DNA of 64,000 nt from Geomonas oryzisoli. GTDB lineage: Bacteria > Desulfobacterota > Desulfuromonadia > Geobacterales > Geobacteraceae. The stretch is from contig NZ_CP076723.1 of NCBI RefSeq assembly GCF_018986915.1, positions 4,368,228-4,432,227 on the forward strand, read 5' to 3'. The translations under genes were made by a program, and so were the position numbers. Under the pieces are notes generated by a model. That model was given only the letters and a program-made list of their open reading frames with translations. It was not told the origin of the DNA and did no database searches. Position 1 is the stretch's first letter. Every line of letters begins with the position of its first letter. Shown here piece by piece: positions 27,539 to 35,978 of this stretch.

Positions 27539-28741
27539 ATGACCCGCCCGGCAGATTTCTCCATCCGCACCAAGTTCTTCGGCCTGATGTCCCTACTCCT
27601 GATCGCCCTCCTGCTCGCCTCCGGCATGTTCCTGTACCAGCGCCAGAAAAACTTCGTGCTCCGCTTCGCGGTGGACAACGCCCGCAGCTTCGCGACGCAG
27701 CTCATCGAGACCCGCGAGTACATGTCCTCGGTGGTGAAAAACGAACCGGAAACGAACTACAGCCTGGTCCCGCAGGTGGTGGCGACCCAGGTGGCCAAGC
27801 GTGTCACCCAGAACAGCAAGTTCTACGTGCGCCAGGTGTCGCTGCGCTACCGCAACCCGGAAAACCGCCCGGACGGCTACGAGGCGGCGCAACTGCAGAA
27901 GTTCATCAAGAACCCCACCGCGGAAAGCTACGACATCGTACAAAGCGGCGACACCAGCTTCTTCCGTTACCTGCAGCCGATGCGCGCCACTCCCTCCTGC
28001 CTGGGGTGCCACGGCAGCTACGACAGCGCACCCGACTTCGTGAAGAAGCGCTTCCCGCCCGGCCACTATTCCTACAACTACAAGGTTGGCGAGGTGATCG
28101 GTGCGGTATCGGTGAGCATCCCGGTTAAGGACCTGTACGCCCAGTTGGGGGCCAACTTCAAACTCGACCTGCTGGCCCGCGCACTGGTGTACCTCATCGT
28201 CACGGTGGTTATGGGAATCATCATGAGCCGACAGATCATCACGCCGGTGAAGCTCCTTTCGGACCGGATCATCGACGTCACACGGACCGGCAACTACCAG
28301 GAAAAACTCCCCCAGAAAAGCCGCGACGAGATCGGCATGCTCATCGCCGCCTTCAACGACATGATGGAGGAACTCTCCCATCGCACGGTCCAGTCCCGCG
28401 AGGCGGACGAGCGCTACCGCCGCTTCATCGAGGTCGCCGCCTCGGCGGTGGTGACCTTCTTGAAGGACGGCAAGATGGTGATCGTCAACGAGAAGGCGGA
28501 GGCGCTCTTCGGCCGGAACCGGCAGATGCTGCTCGGCGAATCGATCTTCGATTTCCTGGAACAGGGGGATGAACTGCGGCAGCGGATCGAACAGCCCGGC
28601 GAGTTCAAGGAGGAGACCACGCGGCAGCGGGTGATCAGTGCGGCCGGCAAGCCGGTCACCGTCGAAATGGTCGTTTCCGCTTCCAAGGCAGACCGGGAGC
28701 CGCTCTACACTGCCATCCTCCGGGAGCGTAACGGCGGCTAA
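27539..28741 (+). CDS. Haem c-binding periplasmic sensor with HAMP and PAS, no output domain
   Basis: A 400-residue membrane protein. TM1 (about 12-33) leads to a periplasmic Tll0287-like sensor domain (about 40-190) that carries one covalent haem motif, CLGCH, at 154-158. TM2 (about 197-218) is followed by a HAMP domain with SRDEIGMLIAAFNDMMEELS and a PAS domain (about 300-395). The protein ends there: there is no histidine kinase, GGDEF, EAL or MCP module, so its signal must pass to another protein. It is probably a redox or gas sensor. GGAGG precedes the ATG. Confidence 0.88.
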   Translation: MTRPADFSIRTKFFGLMSLLLIALLLASGMFLYQRQKNFVLRFAVDNARSFATQLIETREYMSSVVKNEPETNYSLVPQVVATQVAKRVTQNSKFYVRQVSLRYRNPENRPDGYEAAQLQKFIKNPTAESYDIVQSGDTSFFRYLQPMRATPSCLGCHGSYDSAPDFVKKRFPPGHYSYNYKVGEVIGAVSVSIPVKDLYAQLGANFKLDLLARALVYLIVTVVMGIIMSRQIITPVKLLSDRIIDVTRTGNYQEKLPQKSRDEIGMLIAAFNDMMEELSHRTVQSREADERYRRFIEVAASAVVTFLKDGKMVIVNEKAEALFGRNRQMLLGESIFDFLEQGDELRQRIEQPGEFKEETTRQRVISAAGKPVTVEMVVSASKADREPLYTAILRERNGG

Positions 28742-28824
28742 GGCAGCGGAGGGAGAGAAAGTTTTGCTGTGCCGCCGCGTGTTGTGCTAGAGTGTGCCGA
28801 CAAAATCAAGGAGAGTTAGATTCC

Positions 28825-29400
28825 ATGGCAAAAGCAGGTAAAGAACTTTACGTAGGCAGCCTGTCCTACGATGTCACCGAATACGAGTTGCAGAAGCTGT
28901 TCGCCGTTTCCGGCACGGTCACCTCGATGCACCTGATTAGGGATCCGGAAACCGGCCAGTTCAAGGGATGCGGCTACGTCAGGATGTCCACAGAGGCCGA
29001 GGCGCGGGATGCCATTGACTCTCTGGACGGCGCCTGGCTCATCGACAAGCACATCACCGTATCCTACGCCAACCCGCAGAAGATGAAGGCGGGCGGTGGC
29101 GGCGCCAAGGGCGTCCCGAGGTGGCAGATCGAGGCGGCGGAGAAAAAGGCAGCAGAGAAGAAAGCAGCGGCGGCAGCAGCAGCCAAACCTGCAGCCAAAC
29201 CGGCAACCAAACCGGCGGCCAAACCGGCGGCAAAGGCAGCCAAGCCGACGGCGAGTGCGGCCGCGAAGCCGGCCGCCAGACCGGCCACAGCAAAAACGGG
29301 AGCGGCCAGACCGGCAGGGGCCGGAAGACCCGCTGGTGCAAAACCGGCATCGCGTCCCGGCGGCGCCGCCAAGCCCGGCAACAGGACCGGCAAGCGCTAG
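28825..29400 (+). CDS. RRM-type RNA-binding protein with Lys/Ala/Pro tail
   Basis: A 191-residue protein. The first 80 residues are one RNA recognition motif: RNP2 LYVGSL and RNP1 KGCGYVRM, as in bacterial Rbp proteins. From residue 105 it is a low-complexity tail of KPAAKPAT-type units rich in Lys, Ala, Pro and later Arg/Gly, likely disordered and nucleic-acid binding. ATG at 28825 follows AAGGAGAG. Probably a post-transcriptional or cold-shock regulator; targets unknown. Confidence 0.9.
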   Translation: MAKAGKELYVGSLSYDVTEYELQKLFAVSGTVTSMHLIRDPETGQFKGCGYVRMSTEAEARDAIDSLDGAWLIDKHITVSYANPQKMKAGGGGAKGVPRWQIEAAEKKAAEKKAAAAAAAKPAAKPATKPAAKPAAKAAKPTASAAAKPAARPATAKTGAARPAGAGRPAGAKPASRPGGAAKPGNRTGKR

Positions 29401-29419
29401 CCATCATCACCCGTCAACC

Positions 29420-29532
29420 TCTCCCTCCCCCGGAGGGGGAGGGCTGGGGAGGGGGAAAGCCTTAACCGCCCCTACCCCCCCCTACCCCCTACCCCCCCCC
29501 CTCCCAACCTCCCCCTCCGGGGGGAGGAGCTG
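29420..29532. repeat. Paired GC-rich repeat block (family A)
   Basis: The 253-bp gap 29401-29653 holds arms at 29420-29456 (CTCCCTCCCCCGGAGGGGGA then GGGCTGGGGAGGGGG) and 29497-29532 (inverted), with a C-rich CCCCTACCCCCC spacer between. Confidence 0.8.
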
Positions 29533-29550
29533 AAGCCTTCCACAACAAAA

Positions 29551-29589
29551 AGCAAATCCCCCTAAATCCCCCTTCGCAAAGGGGGACTT
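29551..29589. repeat. AAATCCCCC element (family B), 39 bp
   Basis: AGCAAATCCCCCTAAATCCC then CCTTCGCAAAGGGGGACTT; the same 39 bases occur unchanged at 56866-56904. The CCCCCTTCGCAAAGGGGG part is a hairpin. Confidence 0.85.
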
Positions 29590-29653
29590 CAAACAATGCT
29601 CCTTAAAACAACGCACCTTCCCTTCTAACCAGCAACCGTCTATACTACGCCTC

Positions 29654-31489
29654 ATGATAACCCAGGAGATGATCAAGAACTTCCCTACCTCCCCCGGCGT
29701 CTACCTTATGAAGACCTCGGACGGCACCGTCATCTACGTCGGCAAGGCGCGCAACCTGAGAAACCGCGTACGCGCCTACGTCGGCGACACCCGCGACTCC
29801 CGCGTCCACATCCGTTTCATGGTGCAGCTGGTCGAGGCGGTCGACTACCTGGTCACCGACACCGAAAAGGAAGCGCTGATCCTCGAGAACACGCTGATCA
29901 AGCAGCACCGCCCGAAGTACAACATCAACCTGCGCGACGACAAGACCTACTTCTCGCTGCGCATGGACATGAAGGAAGAGTTCCCGCGCCTGTCGCTGGT
30001 AAGAAAGATCCCCTCTGATGGCGCGCGCTACTTCGGCCCCTACTCTTCTGCCACCGCCGCCAAGGAGGTGCTGAAGCAGCTTTACAAGATGTTCCCGCTG
30101 CGCCACTACCCGCTGGCGACCTGCATGGCGCGCAAACGCCCCTGCCTGTACCACCAGATCAAGCAATGCTCGGCCCCCTGCTGCGGGCTGATCACCAAAG
30201 AGGAATACGCGGCCCTCGCCGAGGGGGCGGCGCTGTTCCTGGAGGGCAAGAACACCGAGATCGCCCGCCTCTACCGCGCCAAGATGAACCAGGCATCCCA
30301 GGAGATGCGCTACGAGGACGCGGCCCGCTACCGCGACCTGGTGCGCGCCATCGAGGTGACCGTGGAGCGCCAGAAGATGGTGGCACAGGGTGGCGACAGC
30401 GACGTGTTCGGCGTGCATCGCGAGGGGGACCAGATGCAGATCGCCCTCTTGCATATCCGCGGCGGCACGGTGACCGGCGGCCGGACCTTCCTCTTCGATT
30501 GGGAGCTGGAGACCGAGGAGGGGCTGGCCTCGTTCCTGAACGAGTACTACGACCTTGATGCCCCGCTTCCCCCGCAGGTGCTGATCCCGTTCCCCATCCC
30601 GGAGCCGGGGCCGCTCGAAGAGCTTCTCTCCGAGAAAGCGGGCAAGAAGGTGATCATTGCCGCCCCGCAGCGCGGTCCCAAGCTGGAGATGGTGAAGCTG
30701 GCCCAGAAGAACGCGGAGACGGCGGCTCAGGAACGGCTGGCCAAGGAGGGCTCATCCGCCACACTCTTGACCGAACTTGCCGAGAAGCTGCATCTCTCCC
30801 GCACGCCGAGGAGGATCGAGTGCTACGACATCTCTAACATCCAGGGGGAGATGGCGGTCGGGAGCCGGGTGGTCTTCATCGACGGCAAGGCCGACAAGAA
30901 CCTGTACCGGCGCTACCGGATCAAGGGAGTGCTCCAGTCCGACGACTTCGCCATGATGCGCGAGGTGCTGTCGCGCCGGTTCAAGGCGGAGACTACCGAG
31001 GAACAGCCCGACCTGATCGTAGTGGACGGCGGCCTCGGGCAGTTGGGCGTACTGAACGCGGTACTGGACGAACTGGGTGTGACCGGGGTGGAGGCGGCGG
31101 GCCTGGCCAAGAGCCGCACCTTCAGAGACATGGAAAGCGAGGAGATCTCGAAGAGCGACGAGCGGGTGTTCCGCCCAGGACGCAAGAACCCGATCACGCT
31201 CCGGCAGAGTTCGGCGCCGCTGTTGCTTTTGGCGCGCATCAGGGACGAGGCTCACCGCTTCGCCGTCACCTACCACAAGGCCGTGCGAAGCAAGGTCCTG
31301 ACCGGATCTTCACTGGACCAGGTGCCGGGGATCGGCGCCAAGAGGAAGAAGGCACTGTTGAAGCACTTCGGAAGTTTAAGGGGGGTGCAGGGGGCGACGC
31401 TGGAGGAACTTAAAGCGGCGCCGGGGATGACGGAGAGCGCAGCGAAGGCGTTGTGGGAACACCTCCACCAGGGGACAGAAGACGCCTAG
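29654..31489 (+). CDS. uvrC: Excinuclease ABC subunit C
   Basis: A 611-residue nucleotide excision repair endonuclease that makes both incisions around UvrB-marked DNA lesions. The N-terminal GIY-YIG domain starts SPGVYLMKTSDGTVIYVGKA; the UvrB-interacting UVR motif lies near 210; the C-terminal RNase H-like domain has IECYDISNIQGEM and LIVVDGGLGQLG; a helix-hairpin-helix pair (VPGIGAKRKKALLKHFGS) ends it. Length is typical. The leader contains a TATACT box at 29641 but no clear -35. Confidence 0.96.
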   Translation: MITQEMIKNFPTSPGVYLMKTSDGTVIYVGKARNLRNRVRAYVGDTRDSRVHIRFMVQLVEAVDYLVTDTEKEALILENTLIKQHRPKYNINLRDDKTYFSLRMDMKEEFPRLSLVRKIPSDGARYFGPYSSATAAKEVLKQLYKMFPLRHYPLATCMARKRPCLYHQIKQCSAPCCGLITKEEYAALAEGAALFLEGKNTEIARLYRAKMNQASQEMRYEDAARYRDLVRAIEVTVERQKMVAQGGDSDVFGVHREGDQMQIALLHIRGGTVTGGRTFLFDWELETEEGLASFLNEYYDLDAPLPPQVLIPFPIPEPGPLEELLSEKAGKKVIIAAPQRGPKLEMVKLAQKNAETAAQERLAKEGSSATLLTELAEKLHLSRTPRRIECYDISNIQGEMAVGSRVVFIDGKADKNLYRRYRIKGVLQSDDFAMMREVLSRRFKAETTEEQPDLIVVDGGLGQLGVLNAVLDELGVTGVEAAGLAKSRTFRDMESEEISKSDERVFRPGRKNPITLRQSSAPLLLLARIRDEAHRFAVTYHKAVRSKVLTGSSLDQVPGIGAKRKKALLKHFGSLRGVQGATLEELKAAPGMTESAAKALWEHLHQGTEDA

Positions 31490-31552
31490 ATCACCTCTCT
31501 CAGCCGAGTGCCCTCTCGCAAAGGGCGAGGGGTGACAACCGAAGCAGATGCC

Positions 31553-31651
31553 GCTAGCTCCTCCCCCCGGAGGGGGGAGGCTGGGAGGGGGGAAGATCCT
31601 TTGGCCCCTCTTCCCCCTCCCCAACCCTCCCCCTCCGGAGGAGGGAGCTAG
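31553..31651. repeat. Paired GC-rich repeat block (family A) with GCTAGC ends
   Basis: GCTAGCTCCTCCCCCCGGAG at 31553 and the inverted partner ending CGGAGGAGGGAGCTAGC at 31651 form a long inverted repeat of about 99 bp after uvrC. Confidence 0.85.
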
Positions 31652-31662
31652 CGACCACTAAA

Positions 31663-31693
31663 AAGGGGGCGCCGGTTTATCCGGCGCCCCCTT
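31663..31693. terminator. Bidirectional terminator between uvrC and mglA
   Basis: AAGGGGGCGCCGG and CCGGCGCCCCCTT form a 13-bp stem around TTTAT, with A and T runs outside. It serves the convergent genes uvrC and mglA. Confidence 0.88.
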
Positions 31694-31729
31694 CTCTTTA
31701 TCTTGTCACCACCGTACTGGCGGCTTGTG

Positions 31730-32317
31730 CTATTTCCCTTTCTTCAGGTCGAACAGGATCAGCTTGGCGATCGCCTTCAGCGTCTCGAAGACCCCTTCGC
31801 CGGTGGTGGCGCAGGCTTCGAAATCGGGAACGTTGGTCGGGTTCAGCTCGCGACGCAGCTCCTCGACGCTGACCACGTTGGGAAGGTCCCGCTTGTTGTA
31901 CTGGACCACGTACGGGATCTTGTCGAGGTCGTACCCCTGCTCGATCAGGTTGATGCGCAGGTTCTCAACGCTCTCGATGTTGGCGTCCATGCGCTCTTCC
32001 TGGGAGTCGGCCACGAAGACCACGCCGTCCACACCCTTCAGGATCAGCTTACGGGAAGCGTCATAGAAGACCTGTCCGGGGACGGTGTACAGGTGGAAGC
32101 GCGTCTTGAAGCCGCGGATCTCGCCCAGGGCCAGGGGGAGGAAGTCGAAGAAAAGGGTACGCTCGGTCTCGGTCGCGAGACTGATCATCTTCCCTTTCGC
32201 ATCGGCAGCCGTTTTTTGGTAGACGTACTGAAGGTTGGTGGTCTTGCCGCAGAGACCCGGGCCGTAGTAGACGATCTTGCAGTTTATTTCGCGCGAAGCG
32301 TAGTTGATGAAAGACAT
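31730..32317 (-). CDS. mglA: Ras-like GTPase MglA (polarity/motility switch)
   Basis: A 195-residue small GTPase of the MglA family. G1 is GPGLCGKTT at 19-27, the TVPGQ motif (G3) replaces the DxxG of eukaryotic Ras, and G4 is [21 protein letters not shown] is an MglA trait. It sets cell polarity and pole-to-pole dynamics of pili or gliding motors, with MglB as GAP. It is transcribed after mglB with a 179-bp gap. Confidence 0.95.
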   Translation of the reverse strand: MSFINYASREINCKIVYYGPGLCGKTTNLQYVYQKTAADAKGKMISLATETERTLFFDFLPLALGEIRGFKTRFHLYTVPGQVFYDASRKLILKGVDGVVFVADSQEERMDANIESVENLRINLIEQGYDLDKIPYVVQYNKRDLPNVVSVEELRRELNPTNVPDFEACATTGEGVFETLKAIAKLILFDLKKGK

Positions 32318-32496
32318 CCTACATTACCTCTTGTAATTGATGCATTGCATTGTCTATCTGCATCTGACCAGTTACTTTGTCCCCTTCCCCCCGGGCGGGG
32401 GACGTTAGGGGCAGCGTCCTCCCCCCCGTCCCCTCCTGTCTTCGTGGACCGCAGCGCTTGTGCGCCCAGGCCTGTCAAGAAAAGGGGGAGAGCCAA

Positions 32497-32988
32497 CTAG
32501 CTGAACAGGTTGTCGATATCGTCGTCGGTGATCTCGGCGAAGGGGAACTCGCTGTCGCCGCTCTTCTCCTTCTCCTCGTTCTTCTGCAGCAGGCGGTTGA
32601 AGATGGCGGTCAGTTCCTCGGAGGCCTTCTTCACGCGCAGACGAACCAGCCCCAGGGAAGAGCGGGTATCGAAGAGCACCACCAGGATGACGCGGCCGGC
32701 GACGATGGAGATGTGCAGGTTGTCCTTCTCACCCTCGTGGAAGAGGATGGAGAACTCTTTTTCCCCGATCAGCTTGGCGAGACCGCCCGTGGCGGCGATG
32801 TTGCCGGCGGTGAGCGAGGCGAGCGAGGTGGTGTCGAAGCGCTCGGTTTCGCCGCAACCGGTGATCAGCTGGCCGTTCTTGTCCACCAGAAAGATCACCT
32901 TGGCGTTAGCCTCGCGCAGCAGCTTGTCGAGCGCGACGTTTATCTGTTTGAATTCCTCATCGTACATAATCAACTGAGGATTCGACAT
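32497..32988 (-). CDS. mglB: Roadblock/LC7 protein MglB (MglA GAP)
   Basis: A 163-residue roadblock/LC7-domain protein: DKNGQLITGCGETERFDTTS (20 residues quoted), SLASLTAGNIAATGGLAKLIG and a C-terminal acidic tail. In Myxococcus and Thermus MglB forms homodimers that stimulate MglA GTPase activity and keep it at the leading pole. The next gene is mglA. A promoter is visible upstream. Confidence 0.93.
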   Translation of the reverse strand: MSNPQLIMYDEEFKQINVALDKLLREANAKVIFLVDKNGQLITGCGETERFDTTSLASLTAGNIAATGGLAKLIGEKEFSILFHEGEKDNLHISIVAGRVILVVLFDTRSSLGLVRLRVKKASEELTAIFNRLLQKNEEKEKSGDSEFPFAEITDDDIDNLFS

Positions 32989-33030
32989 GGATGTCTCCTT
33001 GGTGGGGGGTACTTTTTCCGCGAAGCTTAT

Positions 33031-33059
33031 TCTATAACAGAAGCGTTACGCCATTTCAA
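33031..33059 (-). promoter_or_regulatory. Sigma70-type promoter for mglBA
   Basis: Minus strand TTGAAA (33054-33059) and TATAGA (33031-33036) with 17-bp spacing, about 40 bp upstream of the mglB start. Confidence 0.55.
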
Positions 33060-33086
33060 GGTAATTGCCTTAGCGATAACCGCTCC

Positions 33087-34496
33087 TTACACGCTCGCTA
33101 TGCTGCGCGCGGCCTCCAGAAGGAGCGCGACCTTCGCCGGATCCCCCGCCTCGCTGTACAGCCTGAGCACCGGCTCCGTGCCCGAGGGACGGATCAACAG
33201 CCAGGCGCCGTCCTCGAAAATGAACTTGAAGCCGTCGCTGAAATTGTGGCGCGCCACAGTGAACCCGGCGATGCTGGTGATGCCCCCAGCCTTCATCCGC
33301 TCCAGTAACTGCTGCTTCGCCTGCGCGTCGATTGGGAGGTCGATGCGGGAGTAGTGGAAGTGCCCGATCTCGTCCATGGTCTCCTCGAGCAGAGCCCGTA
33401 GTCCCTTGCCGCTCATGGCCATCGCCTCCAGGAGCAGGAGCGCCATCAAGATGCCGTCGCGTTCCGGGATATGCCCCTTCACCCCAAGGCCGCCGGACTC
33501 CTCCCCGCCCATCAGGATGTCGTTCTCCAGCATCATCTCGCAGATATGCTTGAAACCGATCTGGGTCTCGAAGAGCTCAAGGCCGAACTTTTCCGCCAGG
33601 AGGTCGATCATCTGCGTGGTGGAGACGGTCTTGACCACGGCGCCGCGCACCCCTTTCCTTTCGTAGAGGTGGCGCAAGAGCACGGTGAAGATGCAGTGCG
33701 AGGAGAAGAATTCGCCGGTCTCGTCGACGGCGCCGATCCGGTCGGCATCGCCGTCCAGCGCCAGTCCTACCTGGAACTTGCCTGCCTGAACCAGTGTCGC
33801 CAGCTCGACCAGGTGCTCGGCGATCGGCTCGGGGGGATGCCCGCCGAAGGAGGGATTCTCCGACCCGTGGATCTCCTCGACCCCCGGGACCAGCAGCGGC
33901 AGCAGCCCGGAACCGGCGCCGAACATCGGGTCGGCGACGGCCTTGATGCCGGCGGAACGGATCCGCTCCAGGTCGACGTAGCGCCCCAACTGGGCCAGGT
34001 ACGGGGCCGTGGCATCGAAGAGTTCCACCTGCCCCGCCGCCACGGCCTCGGCCAGTGCCAGCGCCTGCACCGGACGGGATGCCGCCTGGTTCTCAGCCAC
34101 CATCTTCTCCAGCACCTTGGTCGTGGAAGGACGTGCTGAACCGCCAAACGATTCCTTCACCTTGAAGCCGTTGTAGCGCGGCGGGTTGTGGCTCGCGGTG
34201 ATCATGACGCCGGCCCCGGCTTTCTTCTCGTGAACCGCCCAGGAAACGGCGGGGGTGGGTGCGTATCCATCGGAGAGCCAGGTCTTGATCCCATTGCCGG
34301 CCGCAATGGTGGCAACGCGTTCGGCGAACTCCCTGGAAAGGAAGCGGCGGTCGTAGCCGATCACCAGGCCTTGTCCCGCAAGCCCCTCGTTATGCAGATA
34401 ATCCATGGTGGCCTGCGCCACCAGCGACAGATTTTCAAAGGTAAAGGTGTCGGCGATGACGCCGCGCCACCCGTCGGTACCGAATTGTATCTGCAA
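33087..34496 (-). CDS. Phosphoglucomutase/phosphomannomutase family protein
   Basis: A 469-residue alpha-D-phosphohexomutase. Motifs are ASHNPPRYNGFK (the phosphoserine loop), DGDADRIGAVD (metal binding), GGEESGGLG (sugar binding) and RPSGTEPVLRLY (phosphate binding). It interconverts hexose 1- and 6-phosphates for polysaccharide synthesis. The start is taken as TTG at 34496 because GGAGG sits seven bases before it; the TTG at 34502 directly abuts that site. It is the only gene of its strand here; sugar specificity is uncertain. Confidence 0.93.
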   Translation of the reverse strand: MQIQFGTDGWRGVIADTFTFENLSLVAQATMDYLHNEGLAGQGLVIGYDRRFLSREFAERVATIAAGNGIKTWLSDGYAPTPAVSWAVHEKKAGAGVMITASHNPPRYNGFKVKESFGGSARPSTTKVLEKMVAENQAASRPVQALALAEAVAAGQVELFDATAPYLAQLGRYVDLERIRSAGIKAVADPMFGAGSGLLPLLVPGVEEIHGSENPSFGGHPPEPIAEHLVELATLVQAGKFQVGLALDGDADRIGAVDETGEFFSSHCIFTVLLRHLYERKGVRGAVVKTVSTTQMIDLLAEKFGLELFETQIGFKHICEMMLENDILMGGEESGGLGVKGHIPERDGILMALLLLEAMAMSGKGLRALLEETMDEIGHFHYSRIDLPIDAQAKQQLLERMKAGGITSIAGFTVARHNFSDGFKFIFEDGAWLLIRPSGTEPVLRLYSEAGDPAKVALLLEAARSIASV

Positions 34497-34587
34497 GTGC
34501 AATCCTCCATAAACGTTAATGATTGGGCATTTTCCACGGCGGCACCTGATCTGTCAACCCTTAGTTGCCGGAAAGGCTCCGAAGTGG

Positions 34588-34616
34588 TTGACCGCGGGCA
34601 GGGATTGGCTTATAAG
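34588..34616 (+). promoter_or_regulatory. Sigma70-type promoter for the cyclophilin gene
   Basis: TTGACC (34588-34593) and TATAAG (34611-34616), 17-bp spacer, 38 bp upstream of the start codon. Confidence 0.75.
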
Positions 34617-34654
34617 GGTGCAACGATTACCAATCCCAGTGGAGGTACGAAAAC

Positions 34655-35236
34655 ATGCTGAAAAGATTCATCTACGCTCTGATCCTGGGGCTCTTCCTTG
34701 CGGGCGGCGCCATCGCTGCCGAGACGAAGAACCCGGTGGTGCTGATCGAGACCAACCAGGGCAACGTGAAGGTCGAGCTGTTCCAGAAGGAAGCGCCGAT
34801 TTCTGTTAAGAACTTCCTCGACTATGCGAACAGCGGCTTTTACAACGGGACCATCTTCCACCGCGTCATCCGCAACTTCATGATCCAGGGCGGAGGCTTC
34901 GGCCAGGACCTCAATCCCAAGCCGACCAAGGCCATGATCAAGAACGAGGCATCCAACGGCCTCAAGAACGATCGCGGCACCCTCGCCATGGCCCGCACCA
35001 TGGTGGTCGACTCCGCCACCGCGCAGTTCTTCATCAACGTGGTGAACAACGACTTCCTGAACCACAAGCCCGGCGGCGGGCAGATCGGGTACGGCTATGC
35101 CGTGTTCGGCAAGGTGATCGAGGGGATGAACGTGGTCGACAAGATCGCGACCACCCCCACCGGCCGCGGCGCCAACGGTATGCCGGACGTTCCGCAGACC
35201 CCGATGATCATCAAGAGCGTCAAAGTCCTCCAGTAA
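34655..35236 (+). CDS. Exported cyclophilin-type peptidyl-prolyl isomerase
   Basis: A 193-residue protein with a signal peptide (MLKRFIYALILGLFLAGGAI) and one cyclophilin domain: TIFHRVIRNFMIQGGGF with catalytic Arg, and DSATAQFFINVVNN. It catalyses cis-trans proline isomerisation and assists folding of exported proteins, in the periplasm. GGAGG precedes the ATG; its own promoter and terminator make it monocistronic. Confidence 0.95.
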   Translation: MLKRFIYALILGLFLAGGAIAAETKNPVVLIETNQGNVKVELFQKEAPISVKNFLDYANSGFYNGTIFHRVIRNFMIQGGGFGQDLNPKPTKAMIKNEASNGLKNDRGTLAMARTMVVDSATAQFFINVVNNDFLNHKPGGGQIGYGYAVFGKVIEGMNVVDKIATTPTGRGANGMPDVPQTPMIIKSVKVLQ

Positions 35237-35241
35237 TGTAA

Positions 35242-35274
35242 AAAGGGGCGCCTCGCGGCGCCCCTTTCCTTTTT
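35242..35274. terminator. Bidirectional terminator
   Basis: AAAGGGGCGCC, TCGC loop and GGCGCCCCTTT with T-run, between the convergent cyclophilin and ResB-like genes. Confidence 0.88.
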
Positions 35275-35951
35275 CATCTCCCCTTGCGCTGCGCCAGCAG
35301 CATCAGGTTCCCCACCGTGAAAATCAAGGCACCTATGAAAGCCGTCAAGGCGCCGGGCTCCTTGTGCACCTCGAAGAGCGCCACCGGCACCGGGCTGAGC
35401 GCCACGTCCTTCACATAGATGCCGTACCCCTTGTGGAAGAACGGCTGGTTGGGCTGCACGGAGTGCAGACCATCCGAGAGCCTCAGGTCGGCGCGGTAGC
35501 CGCTCATCATCCCCATCGGGCCTACCTGTCCCGTGATCCTCTCCACCACGACCCGCTCGCCGTCAGGGAAGCCGAAGGAGTCGCCCTGCGGCAGTTGCAT
35601 CTGCTGCTTGAAACCGCCGTAGGCGGAAAGTAAGTGCGCCAGAACGATGAGCAGGAAGCCCGCGTGCATCAGGTGCGGCGCCACGCTGCGCCCTTTTCTT
35701 CTCAGCGCGTCGACGAAGCAGACGAGGGCATTGACGAAAAGGACCGCGATGCAGGCCACGCAAAGCCACAGCCACCAGGAGTAGCCCAAGGGCGCGCGCT
35801 GCAGCCAGAAGAGGAGCGGCATGTCGTTGAGACCGCCCTGTTCGGAACTGGCGCTGGAGAAGGAGCCCAGGGCCAGGGTGACCATCACCCCGGTCATGAG
35901 CCAGAGGCCAAGGTTGAGGGAGGTTAGTCTAGAATAGATGGCTTTCAGCAC
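35274..35951 (-). CDS. ResB-like cytochrome c biogenesis membrane protein
   Basis: A 225-residue membrane protein that resembles the N-terminal TM part of ResB/Ccs1 of System II cytochrome c maturation: TM1 in LTSLNLGLWLMTGVMVTLAL, then WWLWLCVACIAVLFVNAL, APHLMHAGFLLIVLAHLL, a periplasmic domain of about 85 residues and a last TM. Full ResB proteins are usually longer. The GTG at 35951 is selected because GGAG lies seven bases upstream; the frame reaches a TTG at 36002 with no ribosome binding site. The gene partner, ccsA-like, is at 36555, with a GxxExxY cassette between. Confidence 0.72.
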   Translation of the reverse strand: MLKAIYSRLTSLNLGLWLMTGVMVTLALGSFSSASSEQGGLNDMPLLFWLQRAPLGYSWWLWLCVACIAVLFVNALVCFVDALRRKGRSVAPHLMHAGFLLIVLAHLLSAYGGFKQQMQLPQGDSFGFPDGERVVVERITGQVGPMGMMSGYRADLRLSDGLHSVQPNQPFFHKGYGIYVKDVALSPVPVALFEVHKEPGALTAFIGALIFTVGNLMLLAQRKGR

Positions 35952-35978
35952 TTTCACGCTCCATAAATCAAATGCATC

